Shown: positions 12,902-26,600 of the stretch, piece by piece
How positions within the stretch are numbered: position 1 is the stretch's first letter
Layout of the letters: every line of letters starts with the position of its first letter
Source: Strix aluco
Taxonomy: Eukaryota > Chordata > Aves > Strigiformes > Strigidae
NCBI RefSeq assembly: GCF_031877795.1
Contig: NC_133971.1
Span: 93,812,654 to 93,876,653 of the forward strand
Direction of reading: 5' to 3'
DNA: 64,000 bases
The notes under the pieces: generated by a model
The model's database searches: none
What the model was told of the DNA's origin: nothing
The model's input: only the letters and a program-made list of their open reading frames with translations
Translations under genes and position numbers: made by a program

Positions 12902-15900
12902 TAATGAACTAAAACCATCTTTGTTTCAGACTTTAAAAAAAGCTGGAACAAGTGGAGTCAGTGGTAATCCCATGGGAAGATAATGAAACTCTCGTTTCCA
13001 AATTATTTAGGTTTCAAGATATGTCATTCATCAAGCACAGGACGGCGAGGGGTGAGCTAACACACAACTCTGAATCTGGCAACATATTGCCCCTGTCCTT
13101 ATTAATTAACATCAATTGAATGTATCAGTATGAGCACGCACTCTCCAAAATCTCCAATATACCTTTATTTTGAAAAATAGCATGCTTGGACCTACAAAAA
13201 CCACATCTTTCCCTGGTAGGAAAACTTGTAAGGACAGCCACTATATTAACCATGTGGCTTTGGTGAGCAGTCCCCATAACTATTCCTGGGATGAGCAGAT
13301 CAAGTGTCCTCTGTGTATTTTTGGTGAACAACGATCAGCAGAACAAAAGGTGTCAGTGTGAGTAGCAACAAGATTCAGCCCAAGACGAGAGACACCCGCA
13401 CTGAGGTGTCTGTACGTGTGCTAAACGACTGAGCTCCCACCAGAGCTGAGAGCTTGTCGGTGGAGGTGATGAAGGCTGGAGAGCACTTGGCTCACCCTAA
13501 AGCAGCCATGGGTCATTCTCCGGCCTCTTGACCACACAAAGTCTCTGCCAGCTGGTGGGAACTCAGACACCAGCCACACATGGATACACCAGTGCATATC
13601 TACATGTGGACACTGACAATCTGGACCTGAATCCCATCCACTGTGTCCTTCTTGGTAACCTCCCAGGATGGAAATCCTCACCAGGGCCCTGGATCAGGCC
13701 CACTACAGGAAATCCTGCCTTCTCAGCCTCCCCTAAAATTCTCTAATCTTATCCGCAGCTGGTTTCTGCTTTCCATTCTTCTTCTCTTTCAGTTTGACAC
13801 ACTTGAAGGTGAAGAGCAGATTTCAGGTAGGACACTGTGAAAATCCTATCACTTTTTCTCCTACAAACCAGCAGGGAACACATGTCTATTGGTCTCAGCC
13901 TGGACGGTCTGAATCAAAAGACATCCTTTGCCAGAAGAGCTGAGATGGCAGAAAAGTGACTTTCTCCCAGGTACCATTCACACCTTCCCTTTGCTGGAAG
14001 GAGCCCAGGAATATGTAATGCATATCAGCACTTGCCCATTCCTAGGATATTTCTTAGTGCTGCAGAAAAACCTACCTGGGCATCATCCTCCACTTCAAGA
14101 ACATGCACTATCATTCTCCAAAGCGTGTGTTGAAGTCCTTGGCAAGCCTGGGCTCCCACAAAGGACAGCTCAGATTTATCTGTTCTCTCTCCCAGTGCTA
14201 AGAACAGAAGTGAGAGGTGGTAGATACATCATCACACACATTTGGGGCACATTAGCTAGGGTCACCTGAGATCCACAGTGCAATTTTAGGTCATTTTTCC
14301 TCTCTCTTGTCTGTGCCCAAATCCGGGTTAATCCTCATACGGATTATGGCCTGTGACTGTGATGACCAAATTTGAGACAGGAGGTGTGTCCACACTGTGC
14401 ACTTTTCCTTTCTGAGGTTGGATGTTTGCAATTAAATAAGGAAATAAACTACAGCAATCAACATTTTGAAGCCCTGAAGTCTGCTCTGTGGCTCTTATTT
14501 CTACAGTATTTGCCTTCAGCAATGAGGAATGAGCGATCACAGGCAGAGATGGGTCACCATGCCCTAGTACTGCCAGTGACACACAGCTCTGTCTGCACTC
14601 CACCTCGGAAAGATTGACAAGTTCCTCCTTCGTCTCATAATCCTTCATTTTCACCATGTAATCTCCCCTGAACCCGCTGTGAGTCAGCAGGATTTGTCTG
14701 TTAAGGCAAGATTGATGCACTGCTTTGGAGCAGATAAAGCATGTTCCTGAGTCAGCCAGAAGGTGTTTTGGCAATATTAACCATCTCTTCTCTCATCTCC
14801 ATGCCCCAGAAGAGGGATGGAGCAAATTCAAGACCTGCACAAAGATGCTTCAGATGCCATTGCCTCGCTGACTCTTCCCCAGACAGACTGAGGTCACGGT
14901 GCAACTGTGCTGCACCAAACCAAGGGCATCTTCCAGCCCCTTTGCACAAATCCTGTGTCCCAGAACCGTGTTTTCAACTGCTGGAGAGGTTTTCTTCCAA
15001 ATGGGAGGAAAACATGAACATTGTCAATTGGTGCGTATTAGGGATCGTATGGCTGGCAAGAATATTTACTCCGGGGTTCTGGCCAAACCCTTCCCACATG
15101 GTCAAATCCTGCCTCCTGAAGCTCTCCCAGAAAAAAAAAAAAAAAACACGTACCTAAAGTCAGTGCTGTAGTTTGCTTTAGAGGTGGGTACATGTCAGGA
15201 ATGCGATGGCTGAAAGCAAGCACTCCTATTTGCTAAAGAAAAGCCCCAAAGCTTGCTATGGGAAATCAAATCTGCCAGTTTAGATCACTTTATTTCTTAA
15301 AAGTTGCCATCCTTGGTGAATATATCATGGCCTTCATCTAAGAGCGACGTTGCCTGCGAATGCCGTTGCATCAGAAGTGGACCATGGCTTCTTTCATCCC
15401 AGCAGAGGAGGGATGCGGACTGCAGGCTAAGGTTTGAAAAGATACTTTTCTTTGGAGATGCCAACAGTTTCCTCAGCAGATTTCTCCCCCTCATCCCCTC
15501 CCACCCCAACCCACTTTCACAAAAGAAAAAAAAAAAACAAAAAACAACAAAACAAACCATAAATGGATCCTGTAGTGTCTGCAATGTAAAGAATTAGCTG
15601 AATGGGAAGAAATGAACCATGGTCTTTATGTCCTAGTTACAGTCAGTGCAAACATTGCCGCTAATCCCTGTTGTTGGAGGGGACTGGGGAAGAGACACGG
15701 ATAGATCCCACTGGGAACATTTTGTCTCTCTCAATCTACACTTGAGATCACATTTTTTTGTGTGTAATAAGATTGAGCTGTATTAAGAGGCCTGTGTATA
15801 ACGTAAAGCTGGGGGGGATATTGTTCCCTGTCTCTTCCACCGAGTGTAGCACCTACAATCTTCATATGCAGGGAGGTCTTAGCAACCCATTCATTTCAGG

Positions 15901-15960
15901 GTAGAAAAAGAAAGCTATTCATTCCCAGCAAATCCCATTTTGCCATGGCAACCCCCTTTC
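12902..15960. other. Intergenic, no gene recognised
   Basis: Two A-runs occur (15131-15146 and about 15525-15560), which could be old retro-insert tails, but no recognisable body precedes either. ORFs of 113-148 codons show no family features. Confidence 0.5.
15131..15146. repeat. Homopolymer A16
   Basis: An uninterrupted A run after CTCTCCCAG. No recognised source. Confidence 0.9.
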
Positions 15961-16760
15961 CCGCCCCTCACTCACAACAGTTGTTCACAGGGGCTGTTTA
16001 AAACAAGACAACAAAACCAAAGCATTGCCCATCCAGCCCTGGCATTTTCTGCTTTGAATTTTCTGGCGGCGTCCAGCCTCTGCAGCAGGGCAGGGACAGC
16101 CCGGTGACGGGGAAGGGCAGGGGTAAACACGCTGCACGGTCACCTCATCTTGTCCCCTGCCATCCCTGGTGGCATCACCCCTCATGTCCCTGAACGGGAC
16201 CCATCTCTGAGATGGGGTGTCCTGTGCCCCTGGAAGCTCCCTGGTGGGACAGCGAGGGTGACTGTGCCATGGAAGCAGGGGGCAACATGGGACACTTCTT
16301 TTCTACACTCTTGTGCCAAGGAGAGGTTTTTGGTGTGCCAGAGCTCTTGTAGGGGCTGGGAAAGGGAAAAGCAGGCACCCTCCCAGCTCTGCCCCAACCT
16401 GGCAGGACCAGCCTTGTTTTCTGCTCTGCCTTCCAAGGGGTGCATGTCCATGGTCTCCTCCCAACAGCTGCTGGGGACCAGCTCAGCTCCCACCAGTTTG
16501 GGGGCCCTCCAGCCATCCTTGGGCACAAGCCCTGCAGCTCACAGCCCACAGCCACAGAAAACTCCCATTTGTGCTGCTCATGGAGCATTTGGGGGTTACT
16601 AAAGCTGTGTTCAAGTTGCTGGGGAAGCCACAGGAGATGCAGGGCTTCCCCCAGCATAACATATTCAGCTCAAGGTCTCCCCTCTGCCTCTCCATCTCTC
16701 TCCCTTCCTGATGTCCCATCTCTGTGGAGCCATTAGATGTGCAGGGAGGTTTGGGGTACA
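15960..16760. other. GC-rich segment open on both strands
   Basis: GC content is visibly higher than in the surroundings. Overlapping ORFs of 150 and 132 codons (plus) and 160 and 114 codons (minus) share the same bases. Pro/Ser/Gly-rich peptides and stop-poor GC-rich DNA explain them without coding. No splice-framed exon or family match was seen. Confidence 0.5.
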
Positions 16761-19700
16761 GGAACAGCACCCTGCATGGCCAAGGTTTTTTTGGAGACTA
16801 AGACCCAAGCCATTTTGATCTTGCACTCAAACTGCATCTCAAGTTACAACTTCAACCAAGAGCAAGAGAGGAATGACCTGTCCCCTGTCTCATTGTAGGA
16901 GATCCTCTTCCATCAAGACATGATTCCTTGATGTAGTTATTATCTGAACAGAGACTGATGTTATGTTACAGGAGACTCATCAGGCAAGCAACAAAGCAGG
17001 GAAACACCAGCCAAAATACAGCCGAGCAGTGTTGGGAACAACCTCCTCAGCGTGTACTATGTAGGCTTTAACTTTGCAGCATCACCCCTGCTGACAGCAG
17101 TACTTCCCACAGCTAAAAATCATGTCAGTTTTTGGTTAATCTGAATTCACATTTAGGAGCAAAGAAGGGATTCCTGGCATAAATACAATTGCAGCAAAAA
17201 ATAGAATTAAGAACTGGTTTTGATTAAGAATTAACGGGTCTTTTTATTTTTATAAACGCAGAGAGAATGCAAAACATTGGGAAATAAAAACAAGTGTTTG
17301 TACTAGGTGTTTTTAGAATAAATCCCATCAGTACCACAGATTTTTTTCTGCACTTTATTGTTGACTGAGGTAGATGAAGCCCTTCTGGTGACCCAGACTT
17401 TTCCCTGCTATGTCCTGGGCATAAAACCCTCCCTCTCCACAGGCAAACAAGGTTGGTCACACCACAGTCTATTAATATGCAGATATTTTAAACACCCTCC
17501 AGATCCTTTGGCAAATTGCTCTGCATGGTTTTTTCAAAGTACACAACTAATTTCCTGATTTTTAGTGGCACTTCTCCTTCAAACGTGTCTCATTTTTCCA
17601 GAACACCAGCCCCTTCCCAGAAGATCCAGCACATAATGGGATCTACCCCCACCACTGCAGCCAAAAAAAAGCAACTTTAGAGAAGACTCCTGTCTTCAGA
17701 AAGCAAATAGTCTTTCTCTAAAACCAATAGCTAATTCAGCTGAGCTCTGACCATTCCTGGATGCTACTGCTCTCCATTCACAAGAAAACGCATTTGACTA
17801 TTTAAAATAAATTGCAATGAATCCCACCAAAAAGTCTCCCTAGAAATAAATCTCTCAATGACACAGTTTGGCTCACGCTGCAATCATGGGGTAGAGGGTG
17901 AGAAAAGGGAGGAAAATAAATCCAAAGGGTTCTCCATTCTCAAATTTTCACTCAAAAGGCTCTGACATGAGCAAAAGCAGATTAAAACTAAGCGGCTGGA
18001 GAAATTACTGCTCCCAGCTGTCTGTCCTGCCTCTTTTCCCTCCAGCGTCCCCGTATACGTGACACAGACAGCCTGGCTCAAGCAACAGCTGTTAAACCAC
18101 TGGAAATTTCACACAGATTTGGGGTTTCTTTCATATGTGAAGTGTAACCTGCAGCTGTTGAGCAGCTGCTCTGTGGGAGCTTAACCACCCGTGCAGCAGA
18201 GATGGGGATCCTGGGCGAGGGGGAGGACGAGTACCTGGGGGCAGCGACAGCCAGAGCACCCACTTTTAATCTGCCTGTGTCCAAAAGCGTGGCCCTTGTT
18301 CCACATCAGAGCTTCGTTTTGACTCGGGAGTGTGCTTTTGGGGTAAATCTCTGAAAGGTTCCCACTCCCTTGGTTTGGTTCCCAGGAGGGATCTGGCTCC
18401 GGGTGCGCAAAACAGCTCAAACCCAACTGAAAGGTGCATTGAAGTGCTCTGACCTTGCAAACATGGATGTATTTGGAAGAAGTTAAGAGCCAGCCTCTCT
18501 GCTAGTTGACTTTTTTGTTTGGTGAGGACCAGTGTATTTCTCACCCCTTGGCTATGCCAAAGCCTTACACGCTTGGTGTTTGCTGGACTCCTTGGGACTG
18601 AGATGAAGCCCTGGGTTCAGCACAGGGCGTTCAGGAGCAATGCTACACAGACACGTAGGAGCTGCAAGGACGCTGTTTGCTCCTTTAAGCCTCATTAAAA
18701 GTGAATGTAGCTTTAGTCTCTGGGGAACACTGTCCTTTAGACTTCAAAAGCCAGGCTGAAACAAAAGGTTGCATTGTTAACCCGCAGGGCCACAGCCTCA
18801 CTGGGAATGGAACAATTCAAGTGCCCCTCAACCAAACCAGAGTTTGCACCAATGTTGCAGGGTTTGTTGGGATTTGTAGCTCCTGAACCACCCAAGCTGC
18901 CAGCAAAGACCTGGGGGCTGCTGTTTACACAAGCTGGGCCATGCTTGTGTCTTGGAACTGGCCTTTTCCTACCCACATCTATACATTTCTCTAAGGCAGT
19001 GAGAAGATGCTCAGGTGAGATTGCCCTAGGATCCTATGATAACTTTCACAGATTAAGTATGACCATTGATTTATAATATCAGCCTCTTGATCAAGAGCTG
19101 TCAATTTGCCTACATGGTCAGAAAAATATCTCAATTTTACCATAGTTCCCTCATCCACTCTAGACGAGCAAAGAAAACCAAGCACAACGTCAGCAAAATC
19201 TCTCCTTAGAAAAAGCAATCAAATAATTTCTGTGTCCTACCCTTCATACAAAGAGTTCCAGTTCATCCCATCCACTATGTTTCCCACCAGAGAGATCTTG
19301 TCCTCTCACGAGTCTCAAAAAGGAACTGCATACAAGCTTAAGACAAAATCAGATTGCTCATTGCTTCCACTGTGTAAGTTGTTTTATTGATAACTACAAG
19401 TAAATTTATTTAACCTCTTTGTACCTTTTTAAGAAATACTTATAGAAATGCTCCAGACTGGTTCCAGTGGTGTTTCGTCAGGGGTTCCTGATGAAACAGG
19501 CAAAACTGTCCACTGTCTGAAGCAAAGGGGGAGAAAATGAGCATTGCAGAATACTGCTCTATATCCAGTCTGTTGTGGGCCATGTTTTTGCCACACACAT
19601 CGTATTGCAAATGCTTTCTTAATTTTTTTGCATGATATGAATTAAGAGTGAAATCCAGGCTGTACGTTTTAAGCAGTCACACGCCCCACACCAGTTTCAC

Positions 19701-20640
19701 TGAGGGTGTATATTAAATATAAATAAAACATTTGCTCTGCTTTGTTACTTCATATCAGCCTCAGCCAAAAGATATCCCACTGTCAACACTGGACTTCCAG
19801 GGTGGAAAATATTACTACTGACAGCACAACCCCTGTGACAGCACCCAAGCCTTGCACACACACTTTGGGGTGACGGAGCAGAAAAGTTTCCAAAAAGAAT
19901 CAGTGGCAGCACCGTTGGATGGAGTTTCAATTTAGGAATGGTCCCGGGGCAGAATCTCAGATCTACCCGCCCTTGAATTTCCCAGAGTTTTTGTATTTGT
20001 GTTACAGCATGAGTTTGTCTGTTCTTGCCCTTTGATACGCTCTCAAAACCAACAAGGCTGTTGAACTCCCACTGAGGAGCACTTACAGAGACTGGCACAT
20101 TCTTCCCAGGGAAAAAAAAAATTCCTACACGAAAGAAACACCACAACTAAACCATCCTCATCCCCATCTACGTTTATTGCACAGTTACTGTGATGGGAAA
20201 GAATATACCTGTAGATATCAGGGTGGGCAGAAATGAGAAAAATTTCCAACTCAAGAGGCAATTTCCTTCATGCAGCATCATCTCTCCTCTCCTTTTAAAG
20301 AAAGACTCTCACGGTTTTGGAATCTCAAGAATTTGGAATCAACTCTGATTTATTTTTTTTTTAGTGGGAAATATTGCAATGTTAATGGACGTTTTTAATC
20401 AATGATCCTGAAATACGCCTACATGACACTGCTGATAAAATCTGTGGGTAATATTAGCATTGGCAGGATGGCATCTATCACTGAGGGCAGGGCAGTTGCA
20501 CAGGATGACGGGTATCCTTCAGCCAGGCAAACATATTCAGACAAATCCCGTTTTCACTGAGCTGTACCGAAAGTTTCAGTTGTAGTTGTTATCCGTGTGG
20601 TGGGAAAATGTGTCCTGGAAGGTTTCAGCTGGAAAAGATG
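16761..20640. other. Intergenic, no gene recognised
   Basis: No repeats or genes were recognised. A perfect 14-bp palindrome (CTCTTGATCAAGAG) lies at 19084-19097. Confidence 0.5.
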
Positions 20641-20668
20641 CAGATGCAATGATACTGGATCGATGATG

Positions 20669-20690
20669 CATTGCAGATGCATCTGCAATG
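20669..20690. repeat. Perfect 22-bp palindrome in an E-box cluster
   Basis: Bases 20669-20690 equal their own reverse complement, with centre GATGCATC and outer ends CATTGCA/TGCAATG. Within 20640-20690 the hexamer CAGATG occurs twice and its complement CATCTG once, all of the CANNTG E-box class bound by bHLH factors. A GCAATGATAxTG motif also occurs twice (about 20646 and 20685). Regulatory use is inference. Confidence 0.75.
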
Positions 20691-23600
20691 ATATTGAAAA
20701 AGCGGGTAGTGATGGGAAAGAAAGGATTAGACAAATTATTTGAAGGTAGCAGAAATATTTTCATGTCTCTGCACCAAAAGGAAGGACAAAAAGCAAACGC
20801 AGCTGTATATTCATCCACCTTGGTGGGGGGGGTCACAGCTCTAGCTGGGGCTGTGACATACCTGGCTCTGGAGCACGGCAGGGTGAGCTGTGGGCGCTGA
20901 AACACAGGGGGCTCCTCGCCAAAATGCACAGGCACAGACAGACCCAAACTGCCCCCACGGCTGTCACCCCAGCTCTGCAGTTTGGGGAGAGCGGGATGAA
21001 GGTCTCCCCTGAGCTCCCTCAGGAGTGCATGCCCTTCAGGACTCGAAGCAGGATAGTTGTGCATGCCCCCTAAGCTAACAGGTTTGCTCTAGGCTAACCA
21101 GCTAGCTAAGGAAAAGGGTTACGGAATCAACACCTGAGCTGGTACGATTTTTTTGGATATTGCACCTAGCTATGGGCATTTGCAGGCTGAGATCCTTGCC
21201 CACTGGATGGTCTCACAGCAGACTCCATCCACCTTGGGGTCCAAGGGCACCCTCCTCTCTGCTTTAGCAAAAGGAGGGTTGAAGGGCATCTTGATCACTG
21301 CATATGAAACGCTGGGTTGGGAAAAAAAGTAAATAGGTACTAATGGACCCCCAGCAGCTAAAGCCAGACAGCTTCAAATTAAGAATAAAGTGCCTTTTTT
21401 CAGAGGGTTTGATTAACCACTTGGGACAGCTGTCATGGCAGACGATAGATCTGCATTTCTTGATATATTCAGCTCCAGACAGTGCCTTTCTCAATAGCCT
21501 CCTTTAGTCAAATACAAGTTATTGTGAATAATGGGGGGAAAACAAGGAGGAATTGGATAATTTTCCTGTGCTGAAGAAGCCTGTAGCACCATGAATCAGC
21601 CATTCAGTGAGAAGCACCACTTAATAAGCAATACAAGAAGGATTCTCTGAAGCATGGTCTCTCCTTTTGAGAGAGAGAAAGACCTCCAAAATCACATCTT
21701 GTTCTTCCTGCTGTGCTAGCCAACCCTGATCTTACTCAGGGGATGGCTTTGTCTTTCTCCAGTTGCATCAGGATATTTGTCGTCACCACAAAGGAGAGTT
21801 TTAAGTAACTGCCTGATGTTTTAATCCCTTCCCTGCAGAAGTCGGTGTCCTTCCAAGCTGATTTCTCCTCCTCTTGCTAAGGGCTAAGCAAGTGTGAGAG
21901 CAGCCTCAATGGGTGCAGAAAAGCCACTGAATAAGACATCTAGCCTTCCATATCAACAGAAATACACTTAAAACTGGAATAATCTGCCAGGAGGGCTTGG
22001 CAGGGCTCAGGTTGATCAGCGGGGAGTCTCTGTGCCAAGGACATGGTCTTTCTAAGAAGGTGGCCTCCAGCCACCCTTCAAACCAAGGGGTGCAGTGCAT
22101 GGAGATGAGGGCTCACAGCCTACAACCCTCTCTCTGTAAAGACTCCAGATGCTGCAAAGAAAAAAAGAGAAGCAGCCATTTGAGAAAATAAATCCATTTG
22201 GGTAGGGGGCTCAAACGAGAGCTGTATCTCTCAGGTTTTAGAAAAACACGTGTCTGTGTCCTTGTAGTGTCATTGCTTTGGCCAGCTGCTGCGGTCACCA
22301 TGCCGGAGAGGGATGGTCTGTGCCGGAAGGTGTTTGCTTCTTAGTAAATCCTTGGAGAAATTCAGGACAATCTATTTGCTCTGTGTACAACATGATGTTT
22401 TCTGTCCGGCTGCTGGTAATGATGAACTGAACAAAGTGAAGTGCCAACTTTGGGGTTGGGGTTTGTTTTATTTTTTTTTTTTCCATTCTTAGAGCGTAAA
22501 GCTCATTTGCTTAACAGCCTGCATCGTAGGGTTTCCCTTCCATCTGAAGGCTCCTCATAGACACCTTGCAATAATTTTATGCTTATGAAATTGTTCCAAC
22601 CTCTGCAGCTTGACTCTCCTTTGAACAATGCATTCTCTGTGAGCCCCTGAATAGAAAACATCAGCCCATAGTGATAGAGCTCCAGTTAGCGCCCAGCCCT
22701 AGACATGGGATAAAAGTGCTTTTCAATGTGTACTTGGGAAAAAAATGTCTTTTAATGCTCACACAGTACTCCTTTTAAAATGCTAACACCACTTACAGCT
22801 ATTGATAGGAAGAAGTTTTACCAATCTTAGCAAGAGGTTCCCATGACCTTTTGGTATCTGCAAGACTGCAACTTTTCTTAAAATTATCTTTGCAGGAAAA
22901 CAATGTAAAATATACCAAAGGATTTATAGCAGACAAACGACTACTTGTTAAGAAGCCAAAACATTATAAGAAGAGATTTTCTGGTGTCTTTATGAAGCTG
23001 GTAGTGGGGCAACCAAAATTCACAGTGGTCAAGTAGGAATATTGAAGAGCAAAATAAAAGTGAGTCAAAGGGGTTAAGCGGTGATTTCATAAAACATGAA
23101 GCATACCTGGGGAACTCCCTGCCCTGTGATATTGTCTCAAATCAGCCATCAAAAATTAAGCAATGGGGATGAAAGACTGTGACCCCCATCACTTTCTTAG
23201 CAACAATAAAGAAATCTCAGAAAAAAAGTTTAAAATCCCCTTTTGTTAGGAAGCAAGCCCATGAAAGTTTGGAAGAATTAACGAATTAGAGACGGTAAAA
23301 TGAATCTTTAAGCAAATTCACATCAAGCAGCAGCACTGGGATATCAGATCTAAAGGAAGAAGAGGCTGAATTCAAAAAAAGAGAAAGACAGAAGGAAATT
23401 TCTCCTCCCTGATGTCTTTGTGTACAGTAAACTATGCTCGCCGAGAAACTATTCAACACCTCTGCCAAACAAAGCTTTTATTCTGGCCTCTACATGTTGT
23501 AGCCGGCCAGGCTGACCGAAATCTCAAAGAAATATGACAGTTGGAATAAAATAGAAATCCTGGCAGAGCAAATGTATCAAAATGATACAAAATGGTAACA

Positions 23601-26600
23601 GAAAAAAAATATTTGAGGGACCAGGAAATGATGAGAGGCCAGAATCGAAAAAATGAAATGCAAATAGGTCTTGCAGTGCAGCAAAAAACTCACGCTCTTG
23701 CAATGTGTCATCTCATGACACATTTTGGGGGAGTAGTACTGAAAACTGGCGAGCTGTAAAACAGTCATCTGTTTCCAAGTGGTAAGCGCACAATTTCAGA
23801 ACCAGACCTTTTCCATACATAAATGATGGGGAGAAGCACTTCATTCTTTTTTTGGCATGGAACAAAAAAAAAACCCAAAAAACCCACAAAAAAAAAAAGA
23901 GACTGTCTTTGGCTGCAATTAAAATCTGATGGTCAGATACGTGCTCGTATCAGTCTGGCTTTGCTGGGACCCCTGACAATGGCTCTGTATGGGCCAGCGA
24001 GTGTGTCCTGATGTGATCTCTGGGTTTTGCATTTCAAAAGTGAACCTCCAGCGCTTAACTCAAAACCTAAAAAATCAGATTAGCTCCACTACTTCGGGGT
24101 TTTTAGCACAGAACTTTGTCACGGCACAGGTATGGTTACTCCTGGGGGGATTGTGGTGGTACCCTTTGGAAAATTGTCCATAAGCCTAATTGTTTTTAAT
24201 GTTTTTAAACAAAAGCAAGCTGCTTTTTATGCAAGTAAGTGTGCAAATATATGCAAAAAATGAAATAGATCCCTTTATTTTCATCAGGCCTTGGAGACAA
24301 CAACACTACCTCTTTACAGGCTGTCCTTTTAAGATTTTTTTATATATGGCTATTAGGAGACAGGCCCTGCAGTTTCTACTCAAGTAAAACTCTTTTTCTG
24401 CTGTCAGCGAGTAGCTTTTTCCTAGTAAAAACAATCATTATTTTTACTAGCAACAGCTGTTGTCCTGGACTCAGCTCAGCAGCACCCGTTCTCCTCATTA
24501 GATGTGGCTGGTAAACCCTTCAATCTGGAAAACACTGACCCAAACTCTAATCTTTTTGTTTTTTGGTTTTGTTTTTTTTTTTTTCCTTTTAAATCAGGTG
24601 CAGCTTTGTCTGCCCAGACCTTGACCAGAGATGAGCAGGGCCCAAGTCTGTCCCCTTGCTCTCAGAAGCAGCTCGGTGATGTTCGGCACCGCAGCGTCGC
24701 CTCAGCAGCAGAATGACCTGAGGAGATGCTACTGGGCAAAGCACATGGCCAACCTACAGAGAAGAGGTCTACGAAGCTGAGCCAGACTGAAGATGACAGC
24801 TCGGGTACCTTGAGCATTTGCACGCCCAGCATCCCCTGGGTCTGCACCAGCTTCCCGCTGAGCATCAATGGGATTTGGGTTCCTAAACCTCTCAGCATTT
24901 CTGGGAAACTCCAAAAGAGAGACAAAGGACCCTTTCCCTGCTGTTCGGTGCGTTGAAGGTTTGCGATGCCAGACATTTTGGCTTCCTACATTCAGCCTAG
25001 AGGCCTCTTTGTCTAATGTGACTTATTCATAATTACTCAAGCTGCTAATTTTACTCTTATGTAAATGATGTTGGGAGGCAAAGCATGAAGGCAGCTAGGC
25101 ACGTACAGGATAATGGATGGCAGGAGGAAAGAATGAAGCTAGCACGACATGAGAACAGCTCTGGGTGCTGAGCAGATTACAGCAAACTGAAATGCTTTTG
25201 GGAATTCCCTAGAAATTCACGTGGTACAAAAAAGTTCCTCTTCAGATTAACGACTGAAAAGTTGGAAGGGTGAAACACTCCCTCTCATCTGGAAAAAATC
25301 AGTCCTAATGCCACGGTCCTCCCCAAATGAACCCCATCACTGCCTCTTTTAGCTCCGGGGCCTTCGGTTCAGCCATCCCAAAGGCACAGCCCTTGGAGAT
25401 GGCGGGGTCAAGACTTCTGAGGACATCCTGTCTTTATTTACTCTGCTGGAAAAACTGCAAATGAGGCCTTAATAAACAAGCTCATATTTTTTCACAGCAT
25501 CTCCACCTGACAGCTGAGTGGCCATCTCCTGGGAATACGCTGCGTTTAGCACGCAGCCACCAAGTGCTCACTTGCTTTTGGAGGCAAAGTACAGACAAGC
25601 AGATGCACACCGTAATTATCAGGAGACTATCCTAGGCACTTCTATTTTGGTGCTGGTATTTACCCACATAACCACCACTTGTTTTCCATCTTAAACCTCA
25701 TTACTCTTTAATAAAAGGAGTTTACACTCACAGTGCGTGCCTTAGCTATCTGGCTGGCTGCACTGTATATTTTGTAAGCCATGAAGATGTCAAGAGAGGA
25801 CAAGACTGGATTTCCACAGAACTCCGATGTTGTTACTTGTCTCACATAATGTGGCTAAGTGCTGAAAAGCAAAACTCAGCCTTTAAAGGACCTACCTGAA
25901 GTCCAGTGAATTCAACGAGTCAATAGACTTCAGCAGTAATTTGTTCAACTGTAAACCTTCACTTACAAACCACAGATGTGGGCTGAGGTTTTCACATGTC
26001 TCTTAATTTTTAACATAATGGGTCTGAACCCTACGGCCAGCATTTTCAACTCTTATTATTTCCTGGTCCTCTGACTTTTTCCCACGGAAGGTTTGGCCTC
26101 ATGTACAGGAACTGGCTGCACATTTCCTTTCCTTGGCTACCTTGCATGGACCCCTAACAAAGTACCCATGGACTTTGTCATATAGTGCTTCTAGTCAAAA
26201 AAAGTTAGAAAAGCCAGGATATTCTCAAGATACAAAGAGTTTTACTGATACATCTTTAGACAGCTGAATAGGGAGAAAGCAGCCAGAGGCCAGTGAAGTG
26301 CTAACTAAGATGCAAACATTCACAGAAGGCTTCAGGGGAACAAGACTTCACCTCTCCCAAGTCCGTGCACCATCCCACCACCCACTCACAGAGAACAAGA
26401 TGTGGAGCTTTCTTCAACAGACACACACACATGACTAGGGGCTCCTGAGCTTGGGCTTGTTAACTGAAAGGGTCACAGATTTTCCTCTGGATCTTTTCCT
26501 CCTCCAGAGGAGAGGAAACAAAGACGTGGCATCTGTCTTACTGGAGGAAAGAGGGGGTGATTCCAGCTTCTTTTCAGAAGAAAGACAACATGTGCCAGTC

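Noticed and set aside
15520..15560. A-rich tail as evidence of a processed pseudogene
   Set aside because: No recognisable cDNA-like sequence precedes it, and the A/C pattern looks like simple low-complexity DNA.
17380..17400. TGGTGACCCAGAC resembling a retroviral tRNA-Lys primer-binding site
   Set aside because: A short match with mismatches, no LTR upstream and no gag/pol-like frame nearby.
20576..21064. 162-codon minus-strand ORF
   Set aside because: No recognisable family or motif. It passes through the palindrome region and has no splice or promoter context.
21204..21231. TGGATGG ... CCATCCA inverted repeat
   Set aside because: Only 7 bp plus 3 bp across a bulge, within chance expectation for 64 kb.
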